Source: Simmondsia chinensis (taxonomy: Eukaryota; Streptophyta; Magnoliopsida; Caryophyllales; Simmondsiaceae). From it: 64,000 bases of DNA. Location of the stretch: positions 29,581,438 through 29,645,437 of the forward strand of contig JAGTTD010000001.1 in assembly GCA_018398585.1 (NCBI GenBank), written 5' to 3'. The notes beneath the pieces were generated by a model. It saw nothing but the letters and a program-made list of their open reading frames with translations, ran no database searches and was not told the origin of the DNA. A program made the position numbers and the translations under genes. Shown piece after piece: positions 34,990 to 47,126 of this stretch (position 1 is its first letter; each line of letters starts with the position of its first letter).

Positions 34990-35162
34990 ATTGGTATCAG
35001 AGCTTGTATATTTGCTGCTGTTTGAATTGAATTACATTTGACCTCATCGTTTAGCAATCCGATTAGGCTTCACTTGTTACAAGATCATCTGATTAAGTTG
35101 TGTTGACCAGATTCTGGTGGAGAGTGTGCACAAATCTAGCCAGAGGCAAGAAATTGACTGCA

Positions 35163-36240
35163 ATGGTAGGTGGACTAACTACTAGAGCCAATGTTGCTAC
35201 TAGTACTGGAGCAGCAGCTGTGGATTTGAATCAGGTTGAAAGGATTGCTTAGCTTCAGAATCAATCACATGATTTGATGTTAGCAATTGGTTATGTGACT
35301 CAAAAGGTTGGAGAATATCTCAATCGCAACAACAGGTGTAGTAACAGCTGGTAGGAATGCAAGAACGGATCACGCGTCAAGCTATACCTCCTGGAACTAG
35401 AATTTTTTCATCTAGAAATCAACATACAAGACCTCCTGATCCTCTGTATCCATAAGCATTTGAAGAAAGTTCTAAAGGTGTGGCTTTGGCAAGGAGCAAT
35501 GGAATTCGTCAACCTAATGTTGAGATCGACACTTTTGATGGAATACAACCACAATTGTGGATTAGAAGATGTGAAAGATACTTCCACTTCTATCACATTG
35601 TTAAGGCAGAGACAATGGAGTTAGCTATTGTTTATCTCCAAGGTGATCAAGAGGTGTGGTTTTATAGCTTTATTCATAGCAGACCTACACTAACTTAGCC
35701 TGAGTTTGTGGAGGAATTGTGTGAGCATTATGGAGATGAAGATCCAAGAGATGTGGTGGATCACTTTAACAAGGTGGCTGAGACAACATCTGTGAAAGAA
35801 TATATGACTTGTTTTGAGAACTTAAGAGCTAGAATGATAATGGTTAACCCTGGAGCAAATGAGGCTTACTATATCTCGAGTTTTGTCAGTGGACTTAAGC
35901 CAAGATTAAGCATTTGGTTAAGGCATTGAATCCTACAACCTTAACACAAGCCTTCTCTAAAGCAAAGTTGTTTGAGGCCACTATCTTGGCAAAGTCCGAT
36001 GGTTTGAGGGCAAAAACAGTCAAGTGGCATCTTCCCATCATTCTCTTGCTATTAAGCCAAGACTTTGAGTTTGGAGGAAAAGAAGGCTCAAAGATTGTGC
36101 TTTACGGGCAATCAAAAGTATTTCTTTGGACACAAGTGCAATCCTAAGCTCTTGATGATAGTTACTGGCACTGAGGCTAAAAGGGATCAAGAAGTCCAAG
36201 TAATGGAGGATCAAGTCAGTTAACAAGTTGAGGATTTGTG
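35163..36240 (+). pseudogene. Element G gag
   Basis: ATG 35163 gives MVGGLTTRANVAT, the recurrent N-terminal motif. The gag domain is at 35500-35990 (LWIRRCERYFHFYHI, VWFYSF, EYMTCFENLRARMI, YYISSFVSGLKPR). A deletion near 35905 shifts frame inside KPR..NLVKAL, TAG replaces Trp near 35697, and the zinc-knuckle region near 36090-36150 is frameshifted. Confidence 0.83.
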
Positions 36241-36720
36241 AGAGGAATCAGATGAAGACCAGATGGGGATTTCAGTGAACGCATTGACAGGGAATGGCTC
36301 ACACAACATGATAAGAATCAAAGGAGAGGCCAGCTACAAGCCCTTACTGATTTTAATCGACAGTAGTAACACGCACAGTTTTGTGGATCCAAAGGTTGTA
36401 AGAGCTGTGTGTCATGAAATGATCAAGACAAGCCCTCTAGCAGTGACAGTTGCTAATGGAAATTCGATATTAACACAGACTAAGTGTAGGCAGTTCAGTT
36501 GGCATATGCAAGGTCAAAATTTCATGTATGATTTTAGATTTTTGAGATTGGGAGGTTGTGACATGGTTTTGGGAGTTGATTGGATGAAGACTATCAGCCC
36601 TTTAGTGTTTGATTTTACACAATTATCAGTTTCCTCCGAAAAAAATGGCCAAAGTGTGAAGCTGCAAGGAATCACAGAGCAAGGACATTTGCAATTGATG
36701 AAAGGCAAGAGGTTGTAAGG
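36241..36720 (+). pseudogene. Element G protease
   Basis: 36263-36718 is open. The active site reads ILIDSSNTHSFVDPK (DSG has become DSS), so it is probably inactive. GGCDMVLGVDWMKTISP follows. A TAA near 36717 ends the segment at a lysine/arginine-rich stretch before RT. Confidence 0.82.
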
Positions 36721-37619
36721 AGTGATCAAGAAGGGATCCTATCAGTGGATAGGTCAGCTATTCTACATTGATGTTTCTCCAATTGATACTCAGGTGAATT
36801 CTGATCCTGCAATTGACAAGCTCTTACAGGACTATAATGACTTATTTGAGCAGCCAACCTCCCTTCCTCCTAAAAGGACATTAGATCATGCTATTCCTTT
36901 GAAAGCAGTTTGAATCCAGTGAGCCTTAGGCCTTACAACTATCCTCATTCTCAAAAATCTGAAATTGAAAGGCAAGTTGATGAGCTATTGAAGACAAAGT
37001 TCATTAGACACGGTTATAGTCCATTTGCATCTCCGGTGATATTGATTAGAAAGAAGGATGGGACTTCCCGAATGTGTGTTGATTACAGGAAACTCAACTC
37101 CCTCATAATTAAAGACAAATTCCCAATTCCCATCATTGGTGATCTCTTAGATGAGTTGTTTGGAGCATTGTATTTTTCCCATCATTTGAGGCAAGGCTAT
37201 TGTCAGATTAGAGTGTTGGATCAAGACATTCATAAGACTGCATTTAGAACACCTCATGGGCATTGCGAATTTGTGGTAATGCCATTTAATTTATCTAATG
37301 CTCCAGCAACATTCTAGGCTTTAATGAACTCCGAGTTCAAGTCCTTCTTAAGGAAGTTTGTTCTCGTGTTTTTTTACGGCATTTTGGTATATAGCCTATC
37401 TCTGGAGGCTCACATAGCACACCTGGAACAATTGTTTGATACCATGCGACAGCACAAGTTGTATGCAAAGCTCTCCAAATGCTCGTTGCTAGAACTCAAG
37501 TAGAATATCTAGGCCATGTGATATTTGGTAAAGGAGTAGCTACAAACCATTCTAAGGTTCAAGCAATGAAAGATTGGCCTACTCCTTTGATGCTCAAATA
37601 GCAAAGGGGATTTCTAAGA
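36721..37619 (+). pseudogene. Element G reverse transcriptase
   Basis: Blocks [67 protein letters not shown] and FVVMPFNLSNAPATF are visible. The catalytic FFDD reads FFYG near 37370-37382, so both Asp are lost. A one-base deletion near 36908 and TAG at 37315 (Gln in relatives) break the frame. Confidence 0.84.
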
Positions 37620-38163
37620 TTGACTGGTTATTACCGCAAATTTATAGCTAGTTATGGCTTGATTGCCAAGCCTTTGATAGATCTCCTCAAGAAAGATGCC
37701 TTCATCTGGTCAAAATCAGCCCAAGCAACATTAGATCAATTGAAGATTGCTATGAGCTTAGCACCAGTTCTTGTAATGCTAGGCTTTATTGTGCCATTCT
37801 TCCTTGAAACTGATGCTCATAGCAAAGAAATTGGAGCATTTCTATCTCAAAATGGAAAACCATTGGCTTATCTTAGTCAAGCTTTTGGCTCAAAACATTT
37901 GGGTCTATCCATATATGAAAACAAATATCTAGCAATATTGATGGCAGTTCAGAAATGGAGACACTATTTAGAAGGTCATCACTTTATCATAAGAACTGAT
38001 TATCAAGGTCTCCAGTATTTGCTTGAGCAAAAGATTACCACAAGAGTTCAACGCAAGAGGCTCATGAAGATATTGGGGTTGGATTACTCAATTGAGTACA
38101 GTAGTGGGAAGGAAAACCTTGCAGTTGATGCTCTATCAAGGAGGCAAGAAGATGTAAAGCCTG
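37620..38163 (+). pseudogene. Element G RNase H
   Basis: LETDAHSKEIGAFLS (first Asp), YENKYLAILMAVQ (catalytic Glu changed to Lys), IRTDYQGLQYLLEQK (Asp) and ENLAVDALSRR (last Asp). One open frame of about 180 residues. Insertion H follows directly after the domain. Confidence 0.84.
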
Positions 38164-38588
38164 TGTCATGAATGTAATGGGAAGTATTAAGTAGTATTGA
38201 GTCATAAGTCATATACTATTAGTTTGTATTAATAAGGTTCTTGGATGGGGCTTTGTGTGGGCTGTTCTTGATGCAGTTGGCATTGTCAAGTTAGTGAAGT
38301 AGTTGGTCAAGGTGGTTGGTCTTGGAGGTCAATTATGGCGACTGTTCTCTTAGATGTCGGTTAGGAGTTAAGTCCAAGTACATTGCTTCTCCTTGTAGCC
38401 GGCTCTTCTCCATGTTAGTATAAGTAGGATGATTAGGTTGTAATCTTGTTATGCAATGAATGAAAATATCTCTTGATTTCTCTCTCTCATCTAATTCTCT
38501 CTCAATTTTCTCATCTCCTTTCACTTCTCTTCTTATCTGACTCTATCCTATCTTAGTTATGATTCAAGAACATTCTTGAATCATAACA
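38164..38588 (+). repeat. Element H 5' LTR (425 bp)
   Basis: TGTCATGAATG to AATCATAACA. AGTATAAGTAGG near 38419 is a TATA-like motif. It ends in a perfect 15-bp inverted repeat: GTTATGATTCAAGAA (38556-38570), two bases, TTCTTGAATCATAAC (38573-38587). Confidence 0.9.
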
Positions 38589-39097
38589 ATTGGTATCAGA
38601 GCTTCAGTACTTCATTCTAGCTGAGGTTGCTCTTGGTTCTGCTGTTCAGTTGTGTGAGATCAAGAGATTTTATTCTGTTAAGCATCGATCAAGCTTGAGT
38701 TGCACAAGAATTTAGTTGATTCCATTGCACCTGTTGAATCTATACTAGACACTTGAGCATACGTAGAATTAACTTCAATTCATAGTCAAATTTGCAGTAA
38801 TCTAAATGTGCACCTTGTGATCAAGGTGTTGCGATCAAATTACAACTAAGTTTGAAATCAATTCAGATTTAGAGTTAGAATTGTTCATGAAGCATTACTG
38901 TTAGGGGTTGTATTCTGCTATGATTATTGAGCAACAATCAAGTCGAGATTCGTACAAGTCAAGTAAGCAGAGTTACTGTTCTTGTGAACTGTTAGCTAGA
39001 ATTTGCAACTTGTAGTTGCTAGAAGAGTGATCTAGCTTGCTAGATGTGCATTCCAGCAAGGTATACACTTAGGATCTTACATAGAATTGAGATAAAA

Positions 39098-40201
39098 ATG
39101 GATTCAATTGTTAATGCAGAATCGCTTCAAGAAATTGAAGATACATACACTAGGAATCAAAGACTTATAGAGTAATAATTTCAGAAGATGTTACAAACTC
39201 TTCAAGAGTTGAAGATCTCAATGCAAGATAAAGATAGAGCCTCTCAATTTGTTGAACCAGAGGTGGTGCCACCGATTGTTGCAGTAGAGAAATTGCAAGT
39301 ATACATTGAAATTATAAGCATCAGGAAGTTGAGGTTTAAGCTCACCTTGTAGCAAAAGACTGAAATCGGTTCGGTAGTTTCCCTAAACCTTAGGAAATGT
39401 TATTCAAGTAAGAGACTGAGAGCACTGGAAAGGCCGATTATTGTATATAAAGAAAGTGCACCAGGTTTCTTACTTCTTGAGGAAACTAAGGTGTTTCTTG
39501 ACAAGCATAACATGCCCAAGAATATATAAGTGGGGCAGCCTAAGATGGTGTTATGGTCAATTGATAGACTTGGAGCATCTTCTTGGATCAAAAGGATGAT
39601 GAAGAAAGTAAGTGAAAAGGGCAATTCTATCAGAAATGATTCAAGACCTGAGTATATTTAAATATCAGCAAGCAATCAAGAAATTTTTACTGCAGAGCCC
39701 TCAAATTCAACTGAGGAACCGGGTGTTGTTGCTGTGGTATCATCAAATTCCGCACACAATGTGTTATTTACTTCTCCAAGACAAGCAGCTATGCCAATTC
39801 AAATAAGAAGTATGTAAGATCAAGACGCATTACAAGATTCCTTAAGCGGAGTTAAGGCTTATCCAAGCACAAACACATGTGATAGGCCTCCTCCTGACGC
39901 GAGGGAAGGGACTTATGAATTTAAGGAGCTGAAACAAATAGATTCGGTGGAGGAATTTGTGATGCGCTTTGAAGATTGGAGGACAAGAAGGTTGGCTATG
40001 CATCAAGTATCAAGTGAAACATTTAACCTTTCAGATTTAGCACCAATCTTGGGTAAAAGGGCAGCAAAACTTCCTGTTAAATACATTCAAATGTTGGATA
40101 AAAGCTTGCTTGCAGGAATTAAGTTATTGTGCAATAAGGTGTTTAGGTTGAAGTTTGCAACTTGTCCAAGTGTGAGATGTCAGCTAAGTTCTTACAATTA
40201 G
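39098..40201 (+). pseudogene. Element H internal ORF, unknown protein (conserved with B and I)
   Basis: ATG 39098 opens a frame that, ignoring stops (about 39171, TAG 39350, TAA near 39527), runs through the conserved block at 39289-39645. Residues matching element B include KCYSSKRLRALERPI, FLLLEETKVFLDKHNM, QPKMVLWSIDRLGASSWIK and GNSIRND. TAG 39350 is at exactly the codon where B has TAG 13227. A further stretch at 39947-40201 (SVEEFVMRFEDWRTRRLAM, LAPILGKRAAKLPVKYIQML) is open. I do not recognise the family. Confidence 0.6.
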
Positions 40202-41976
40202 ACCAGGACAAAGAGATTGCGTGTTATGTGGGTTGCTTCAGGTGTCCTTCCAGCATTACAACCCAATGGTAAAGAGCAAGATTGTTGGCAAGAAGGATTA
40301 ATTGTTAGATTAAATCAAGTAGGGAAAGTGGCTCAAGCTTACCAACAGCTTCAAGGATGGTTCCTACTAGTAACTACTAGGCAACATTTGATCGGACAAG
40401 AACTTTATCAGCTAGTTGTATTACTGCATTGTGTTCTTATGCAAGTAAAGGAAGCTAACACGAGTTTAAGAATTGATAAAAGATTGGGTAAGCAGAGTAT
40501 GATAATAGTAGAAAGGTGAGGCAGAAGGAATAGGAATTTATTCAGCTTCTCAAGTCTGAAGCAGAGGAAACAATTGAGACTAGGTTGGTCATAGCATACA
40601 TTCCACTCGAAGTCTTGGTAGCGGCATCACGTGGGGAGTTAATTGTAGCATATATCTCTTCAATCCAGTGTGAAACTTAGAAATTACAGATGGTGTTTTT
40701 TAAGGAAGTGGTTCCCCTGAGTAATGCAACAAAAGAATCGCAAGTTCAAATAGAAATCCAGCTCCTTAAGTGGCTGCAATTGAAGTCTCTAATGAAGGAA
40801 ATGGCTAAAAAAGAAGATCAAGATAATGCACTGAGTTCTCATTGGAAGCAACATTTCAGCTGTGGAGTATCTTGTGACAGAACAAAATGCTACGGCTATT
40901 GGGAAACATATGGTAGAAGAGTCATCTTTAGCTGCAATATTTGAGCTGTTGGGCACTACTCCAGCTGTTTTTTAGATGCTCATGGCTGCCAACCATCACC
41001 AGATGCATTTAAGATCTATTAGAGTGGAGTTAGAAGCTAAGAATGGGAAAACTTGCAAAGATATGATCAAGTGTTCATTAACTCGCAGAACACGGCAAGA
41101 AGTGCAAGCAGAATTTGAAGTCTTTAAACAATGAATGAAGCTCTTGAATGGTAGGCAGAATGAAAAGTGTTGGTTTTCCTTGAGAATATAAGAAGTGAGG
41201 GAATCAAAGTGGCATTCAGCTAATATATTTCATGGCTTTCAATGGGGGAAAGAAGTAATTCAAGCTAAAGGACCAATTGTTCTAGAGTATGTGTACAAGA
41301 AAGCCTTCAATAGGGTTTGTGTCATCTAAAGCTTTTGGGCATCCTGATAGCAAGCGATGTGGAAGAGTTATTTACTTGTTGGTTGCATTAAAAGCTAGAG
41401 GACAAAGCCAAGTATTGATGCAAAGGATGGCAGTGGAAGCCTTGGTTGCATATGAGAATGAAAGAAGGTCAGCCGTTATTGAGAAATGGAGACAAGGTCT
41501 GAAATCGAGCATTATGGGCTGTATATGTCATAATTGCTGCAAGTTGGAAAGACATAAAGGAAAAGAAGAAGAATTGTATGCAAACTGGTGGTAATTAGCA
41601 AGGCTTCAAGACCATTCAGATCATGTTCAACAGCTATAAGCGTTTCATTGTGAAGCCTCTCAAATGAGAGGAGATTTGCAAGATTTTCTCAGGTCTTGTT
41701 ATAGAAACATAAGCAAGACTGATGTGGGTGTGCAAGGGTTGCTTGGAATAGGATTGGAGCAGCTACAGAATTATAATTGAGATCTCAAGTTGTTGCAGCT
41801 TACGTACATACAAGGCAATAAGCATCTTCAATCTAAGTCAGCAGCAAATGTTAAGCTTCAATGACAGCAAATAGCAGGCAGTTCACATCTTGAGACAGAT
41901 CAACATCAAAAGTTCTTTAAGACTACAACTTCTCTATTAAGATTCTTGAGGACAAGAATCTCTATAGGGGGAGTAT
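40202..41976 (+). other. Element H 3' interior, short open stretches
   Basis: Open stretches at 40217-40519, 40690-40944 and 41289-41594 in changing frames, similar in character to F and the 3' half of B (Lys-, Trp- and Cys-rich), with no motif I recognise. QIEIQLLKWLQLKSL near 40750-40795 weakly recalls the MLQLK motif of the conserved block. The stem-loop GATTCTTGAGGACAAGAATC is at 41941-41960. Confidence 0.45.
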
Positions 41977-42402
41977 TTTCATGAATGTAATGAGAAGTAT
42001 TAAGTAGTATTGAGTCATAAGTCATATTCTATTAGCTTGTATCAATAAGGTCCTTGTATGGGGCTTAGTGTGGGTTGCTCTTGATTAAGTTGGCATTGTC
42101 AAGTTAGTGAAGTAGTTGGTCAAGGTGGTTGGTCTTGGAGGTCAATTGTGGTGGCTGTTCTCTTAGATGTCCATTAGGAGTTAAGTCCAAGTACATTGCT
42201 TCTCCTTGTAGCCGGCTCTTCTCTATGTTAGTATAAGTAGGATGATTAGGTTGTAATCTTGTTATGCAATGAATGAAAATATCTCTTGATTTCTCTCTCT
42301 CTTCTAATTCTCTCTCTATTTTCTCATTTCCTTTCACTTCTCTTCTCATCTAAACTTTATCCTATCTTAGTTATGATTCAAGATTGTTCTCGAATCATAA
42401 CA
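41977..42402 (+). repeat. Element H 3' LTR (426 bp)
   Basis: Colinear with 38164-38588 with some two to three dozen differences. The terminal inverted repeat keeps GTTATGATTC/GAATCATAAC, but its inner part has diverged. Confidence 0.88.
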
Positions 42403-43270
42403 GCCTACTGCGTGTGCTGCCATTTCATTTGCTTTACCTACTTAAATGGAAAAGGTTCTGAAATCTTATGAAGGAGATGGGTTTGCTCTAGAATGTATTA
42501 CAGCCTTCAGTGTGAAAGACTCTCGGGATGGGGAATTGGATCTCTCTATCAGTAAGGGCATTATCAGATTCAAGGGAAGAGTTTACATTGGAACAGCAAC
42601 AGATTTGAGAAAGCAGGTGATTGAGGGTACATATCAGAGGCTGAGGCATTATTTTCATTGGCCTGGAATGAAGAAGGATGTAATTGAGATGGTTCAAGTG
42701 TGTGAGACTTGTCAACGCACGAAGAGTGATCATGTTCATTACCAAGGGTTACTTCAACCCTTACCTACCCTTAAAAGAGCTTGGCAGCACATCAGTATGG
42801 ATTTTATTAAGGGATTGCCTAAATCTGAGGGAAAGGAGATTATTTGGGTAGTTGTGGATCGTTTTACCAAGTTTGGGCATTTCAATGCTCTCCATCACCC
42901 TACTACAACTGAGTGGCTCGTAAGACTATTCTTGGATCATATCTACTAGCTTCATGGATTACCCCAATCCATCATTTCAGATCGTGATAGGTTGTTTACT
43001 AGCAAATTTTGGCGTGAATTATTCTTGTTGCTAGGATCAACACCTGCCTTGAATTCCTCATATCATCCTCAAACGGATGATCAGACTAAGAGAGTAAACC
43101 AATGTGTAGAGCAATATTTGAGGGGAATGACATTCAATCATCCCAAGAATTGGAACAAATGGTTATCTTTGGCTGAGTTTTGGTACAACACACATCCACA
43201 TTCAGCTCTAAAGACCGCTCCATTCAAGGCATTGTATGGGTATGATCCACCCTCTCCTTTTGTTCTGTAA
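42403..43270 (+). pseudogene. Element G integrase zinc finger and core
   Basis: 42446-42949 carries EGTYQRLRHYFHWPGMK, CETCQRTK (zinc-binding Cys pair) and ISMDFIKGLPKSEGKEIIWVVVD (first Asp). After TAG at 42947, DRDRLFTSKFW gives the second Asp. The Glu block reads TDDQTKRVNQ, so catalytic Glu is Lys. The His half of the zinc finger is partly deleted near 42620. Confidence 0.85.
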
Positions 43271-43858
43271 GGAACAGCCTCTGAGGTGCTTGAAGTCAAT
43301 GATCTTTTAACTCAACGGCAGTAATTAGTGCAACAGCTCAGAGACAGTCTACAAGTAGCCCAGTCCGAGATGAAATTTTTTGCGGATAAGAAGAGAACTG
43401 ACAAAACTTTTGAGATTGGTGATTTTGTTTTCTTGAAGTTACATCCTTATAGGCAAACATCAATGGCAATGCATAGGAATGTCAAGTTATGTGCTCGTTA
43501 CTTTGGCCCTTACAAGATCTTAGAAAAGCTAGGAAGTGTTGCTTATAGGTCAAATTTACCTCCTGATTCATATGTGCATCTAATGTTTCATGTGTCTCTC
43601 TCGAAGAAACATGTAGCAGAGGCTCTTCCAGTTCTGCAGCACCACCAACAGCTACTGCCCAGGGATGCATTGTGTAGGAACCAGCAGCTATATTGGACTC
43701 TCGTGTTGTGTAATAGCAGGGTCAAGGATCTAAGGAAGTGCTTGTTTAGTGGGAAAACATGGGATTGGAGAATGCTACATGGGAGAACATGAATTTCCTT
43801 AAGACTCAATTCCCCTCTTTACATTCTTGAGACAAGAATGCTCTTGAGGAGGAGGTAT
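43271..43858 (+). pseudogene. Element G integrase C-terminus and tail, polypurine tract
   Basis: GDFVFLKLHPYRQ and LPPDSYVHLMFHVSLSKK lie in 43328-43620. A frameshift then destroys the chromodomain-like end. The stem-loop CATTCTTGAGACAAGAATG is near 43822-43840 and the polypurine tract GAGGAGGAGGTAT at 43846-43858. Confidence 0.8.
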
Positions 43859-44262
43859 TGTCATGATCTCGGTCGTGGGAGTGTCTGTAATTGCTTTGTA
43901 ATCATTCTTATGTAGTTGGAAGGTTGTATTTCATTAGAATAATGGCTAATTCTAGTAAATGGTTTGAATGAGGTCTTGGCGGGAAAAGTGGTTTAAGTGG
44001 TTAGGTGTTGTTTAGTCCATTTTGGCAGCTTACTTTGTAAGTCGGTTGTTCTTAATAGTCTCGGTGCATTGTTCTCTTTCTTTAGCTCAATACCTATAAA
44101 TAGTTAGATATTTCTTGTAAGACGATTCATTGAATGAAATTGAATTGATTTTCCTTCTCAACCCTAATTCTCTCTCTATTTCTCATCTCTTTCCTTCTAC
44201 TTCTCATCTCAATCCTTCCTCTATCCTAGGTTGTGATTCAAGATTGATCTTGAATCATAATA
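43859..44262 (+). repeat. Element G 3' LTR (404 bp)
   Basis: TGTCATGATCTCGG to CATAATA, colinear with 34587-34989. CTATAAATAG near 44095 is a good TATA box. The terminal inverted repeat is retained with GATTCAAGAT/ATCTTGAATC. Confidence 0.88.
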
Positions 44263-44830
44263 GTTAATTGCCATAACAACCTCATACTTGTCATGGTTCC
44301 GTAAGATTAGCAACTGGTGAAGTGAAGATGGAACACAATAATTGGCATGCAGCTAATCTCTACCGAGCAAAGCATTATAGCTTGAGGTAGTTTCCACCAC
44401 AAAGAAAGTTGTTAGCTTGCTTAAGCCACCACTAGTTAAGTCAATCATTATGACTCCTTCAGATTTGGTAGTAGCTCCAAAAAAGCCACAAATTGCCACA
44501 TCTTAAGTAATTAAGTCTTCTCATGACTTACCAATGACCCCCAACATATATGAAGGCAATACGTTGATAGTTATACCATTATCCACCAAGACCCTGTTCA
44601 CCAGAATGCCATCAAATTTGGCCTTGATGTATAGGGGCTTGTCGTGTTTATTGGCGACTTTAGGCCCATTAAACATCATCTTCATTATGTCAGGTGTGTC
44701 ATTAGGCAATTTGGATGTTGTAGCATTAACCTTAAAAGACAAAAGGTTGAGTGTACCTTTAGTGGCAACTACTTCAGCTACGAGCTCCACTTGAGGCTCC
44801 TCGTCTGATGCTATCACATCACCCTTGAGA
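44263..44830 (-). pseudogene. Tat/Ogre protease
   Basis: 44521-44817 is open on the minus strand with VNRVLVDNGITINVLP, the aspartic protease loop (D-N-G here, usually D-[ST]-G). It is followed leftward (44263-44520, with stops) by TTFFVVETTSSYNALLGRDWLHAN and VPSSLHQ, the flap and downstream region of Tat proteases. The reading line continues over G to 34586. Confidence 0.8.
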
Positions 44831-46330
44831 CTTTCTTAAGCATTAGCTGCCGTGAATTCCAAGGGAAGGAGTAAGGCGGTTTTGACATCAACCTATTCAG
44901 GAAGTCGAATTGAATCTGGATCCCTTAAGGTCTGCTCCCTTCTTAGGGCTATCAACCATGGATGTATCCTAATTATACAATTGAGGACTACCATTAGCAA
45001 TCATGTCTTGTTCTTATGGTTGGTCCTTAAGATCAACCTCTTCTGTTTGAGATTCCTCCACAGACTAGGGGAAATCTTTTTCATGGAAGTCATTCTCGAT
45101 GTCAGACCATGTTGGATTGACACGATCTAGAGGTTCCACTAAGTTAATGCTGAGCGGAAGTATTCCTCCTTATCCTCAGTAGATTTCAACATTAGGGGGT
45201 CTTTGGCAAGCTGGTCCCACCAAGATTCTCGCCCTTTAAATGATGAAGAACTAGCCCATCTTTCGATCTTCTTGCAAGCTGGTCCTTTTCCTGTATTAAG
45301 AAGTTTGGACTCAGCCATTCGATCATCAAGATCCATATGCTCAGTTTGCTTGCCATTTAGGACCCCGGCCTGCTCTGGAGAAAGCTTGGCCAAGCAAGTA
45401 TTAAGAAAAGTCTTCCGTTGAGCTGCCTTTTTGCTCAGCTGCCTCCTTTTTGGGTTCGAGTAAGGTTGGAAGGACCAATTTCCTCTTAATTGAGGCGATT
45501 CCTCCACCAAAAATTGCTAAATCTGACACCAAAAGGCTGATATATTAACTTCTTGGTACCAAACTGGTGTGCACATCCAATAAGGTGTACTTTGCATTCT
45601 TCTTAGGATTCCCTATCCTCATGATGACCTCAATCTTCGAGGGAGAATCCTCAACACGATCCCTTCTTCGAGATATCTCAGATGGCAACTATAGCTCTAA
45701 AAGAGGGTTAGTGGGGGAACATACTGAGGAAGCAACTTGAGTTTCCTCATTGCTGCTTGTATTTTCCCACTGCATTGCTGACATGCCGTGTATAACATCC
45801 TTTTAAGATTATGAGATATTTTCTCTCGACTAGTTGGACTTTAAGAGGATCCCTGGTTGCTACTGATCTCCATATCCAACTCTTCTGCCACTGTCAATGT
45901 AATGGCAGAGCTATTGCAAAGCTTGATCAATAAATTCTTAAAAACCGCACACCTATAGGTAAGATGGAGTCCAATGATATGCCAACGGCATATTCCATCA
46001 TCAAGTGTGCAAACTAACCTTAGGAATCCCAATAATCCTTCAATGACCAACCGCTTGATAAAGTTGTTAGCCACTCGTGCCTTCTAAGTGTCACTCAGAA
46101 CCATTTTCTTCCTGTATGAGGAAAAACGAAGGCTTAGACTAGACACAGCAGGGCTTGTCTTTGCCGGGGGTCTCAACAATGTTGACCTAATGAGGACTAG
46201 GGATAGGTTTTCTATCCATGCCCATTTGTCCTTCTCCAAGGAAAATAAATTCCCTTGCTTTCTATGGCATCCTGAACCACATTTCTAAAGATCGTGCAGT
46301 TCCTTGTTGAACGGGTCAATGAATCATGCC
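44831..46330 (-). pseudogene. Tat gag C-terminal and protease-proximal region
   Basis: A run of short minus-strand open stretches (45139-45510, 45841-46074). At about 46255-46320 the motif CRWHDS...RSTRNCTIFRNVVQDAI is a Cys/His arrangement found between gag and protease of Tat-type polyproteins. The rest is a charged linker without a named domain and has several frameshifts. Confidence 0.6.
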
Positions 46331-46696
46331 ACCTACAGTATACCTTTACCTTATTAGAGTTGGCATCAAGTTTTCAGTCTTGACTTGTAATCTTGAGTTT
46401 GTTATTTGCCACAAGCTAATCGAATATAACATTGGATCTAGAGAGGTCAAACGAGTATTTTCTCAAGTCTTGGGACTAATAAGACTTCCAGGCATTAATA
46501 TCCTTCTTAACCAAAGGATTACAAGCCAAAGGAGGCCGTTGGACGTATTCAGCAATGTCAATCTGGTATGGAGGATCTTCTTCCTCTTCTGTTAAGTTGT
46601 GTGTGTAAGTTCCATACTCGCTATTTTTCTTAAGGCTTTCTTCTTTTAAAACAGCCTTGTATCTAGCAGCCCATTCTGCCAGCTGAAGAACCATCG
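46331..46696 (-). pseudogene. Tat gag, middle part
   Basis: 46476-46694 encodes QLAEWAARYKAVLKEE and YGTYTH, matching the region just after the Tat gag domain. The frame ends at the junction with I; the N-terminal part continues at 62466. Confidence 0.7.
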
Positions 46697-47126
46697 TAAG
46701 TAGATTGAGGATAGATGAGAGTATGAGATGAGAAGGAAGTGAAATTAGATGAGAAGTTAGAGAAATGTAGATGAGAAAGTAGAGAGAGTTAGATGAGAGA
46801 GAGAATGTTCATCTCAACGAGATATTTTTTTGTATATTTGACTGAATTATCTGAATTATTACACTTGACTACTTATAAGCAATGTAGAACATTGAACCTA
46901 GACTAACAACCAACCGCCACACTTACAAAAATATCTAAAACATAAGAAAGTAGCTAACTAACTAAAATATCTACTAACTAACATCTAAACCATTTTGGCG
47001 CCAAGACTCAAACCTCCACCGTAGCCTGCTACTGCAACAGCAACATCCAACAGTAGCAACAGACCAACACAGCAGCATAACAGCAACCGAAACCCCCTAA
47101 ATCCTCATCAAGCTCGGATCATAACA
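46697..47126 (-). repeat. Element I 3' LTR, outer end deleted
   Basis: Colinear with the copy at 61095-62465 apart from the LINE. It begins at TAAGTAGATTGAGG, so the terminal inverted repeat of about 36 bases is exactly what is missing. It ends GATCATAACA. Confidence 0.85.

Larger units (their letters stand above)
38164..42402 (+). mobile_element. Element H: non-autonomous LTR retrotransposon
   Basis: 4239 bp. LTRs 38164-38588 and 41977-42402, primer site TTGGTATCAGAGC at 38590, polypurine tract AGGGGGAGTAT at 41966-41976. The flanks GCCTG (38159-38163) and GCCTA (42403-42407) differ by one transition. The first bases of the right LTR read TTTC instead of TGTC. The 3.4-kb interior has no gag-pol motif but shares a protein block with B and I. 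Confidence 0.9.
34587..44262 (+). mobile_element. Element G: Ty3/gypsy chromovirus-type, carrying H
   Basis: LTRs 34587-34989 and 43859-44262, primer site TTGGTATCAGAGC at 34991. Right flank GTTAA (44263-44267), left flank GTAA (34583-34586): a duplication with one base lost. Order gag, protease, RT, RNase H, [H], integrase, tail on the plus strand. All genes are broken. Confidence 0.87.
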
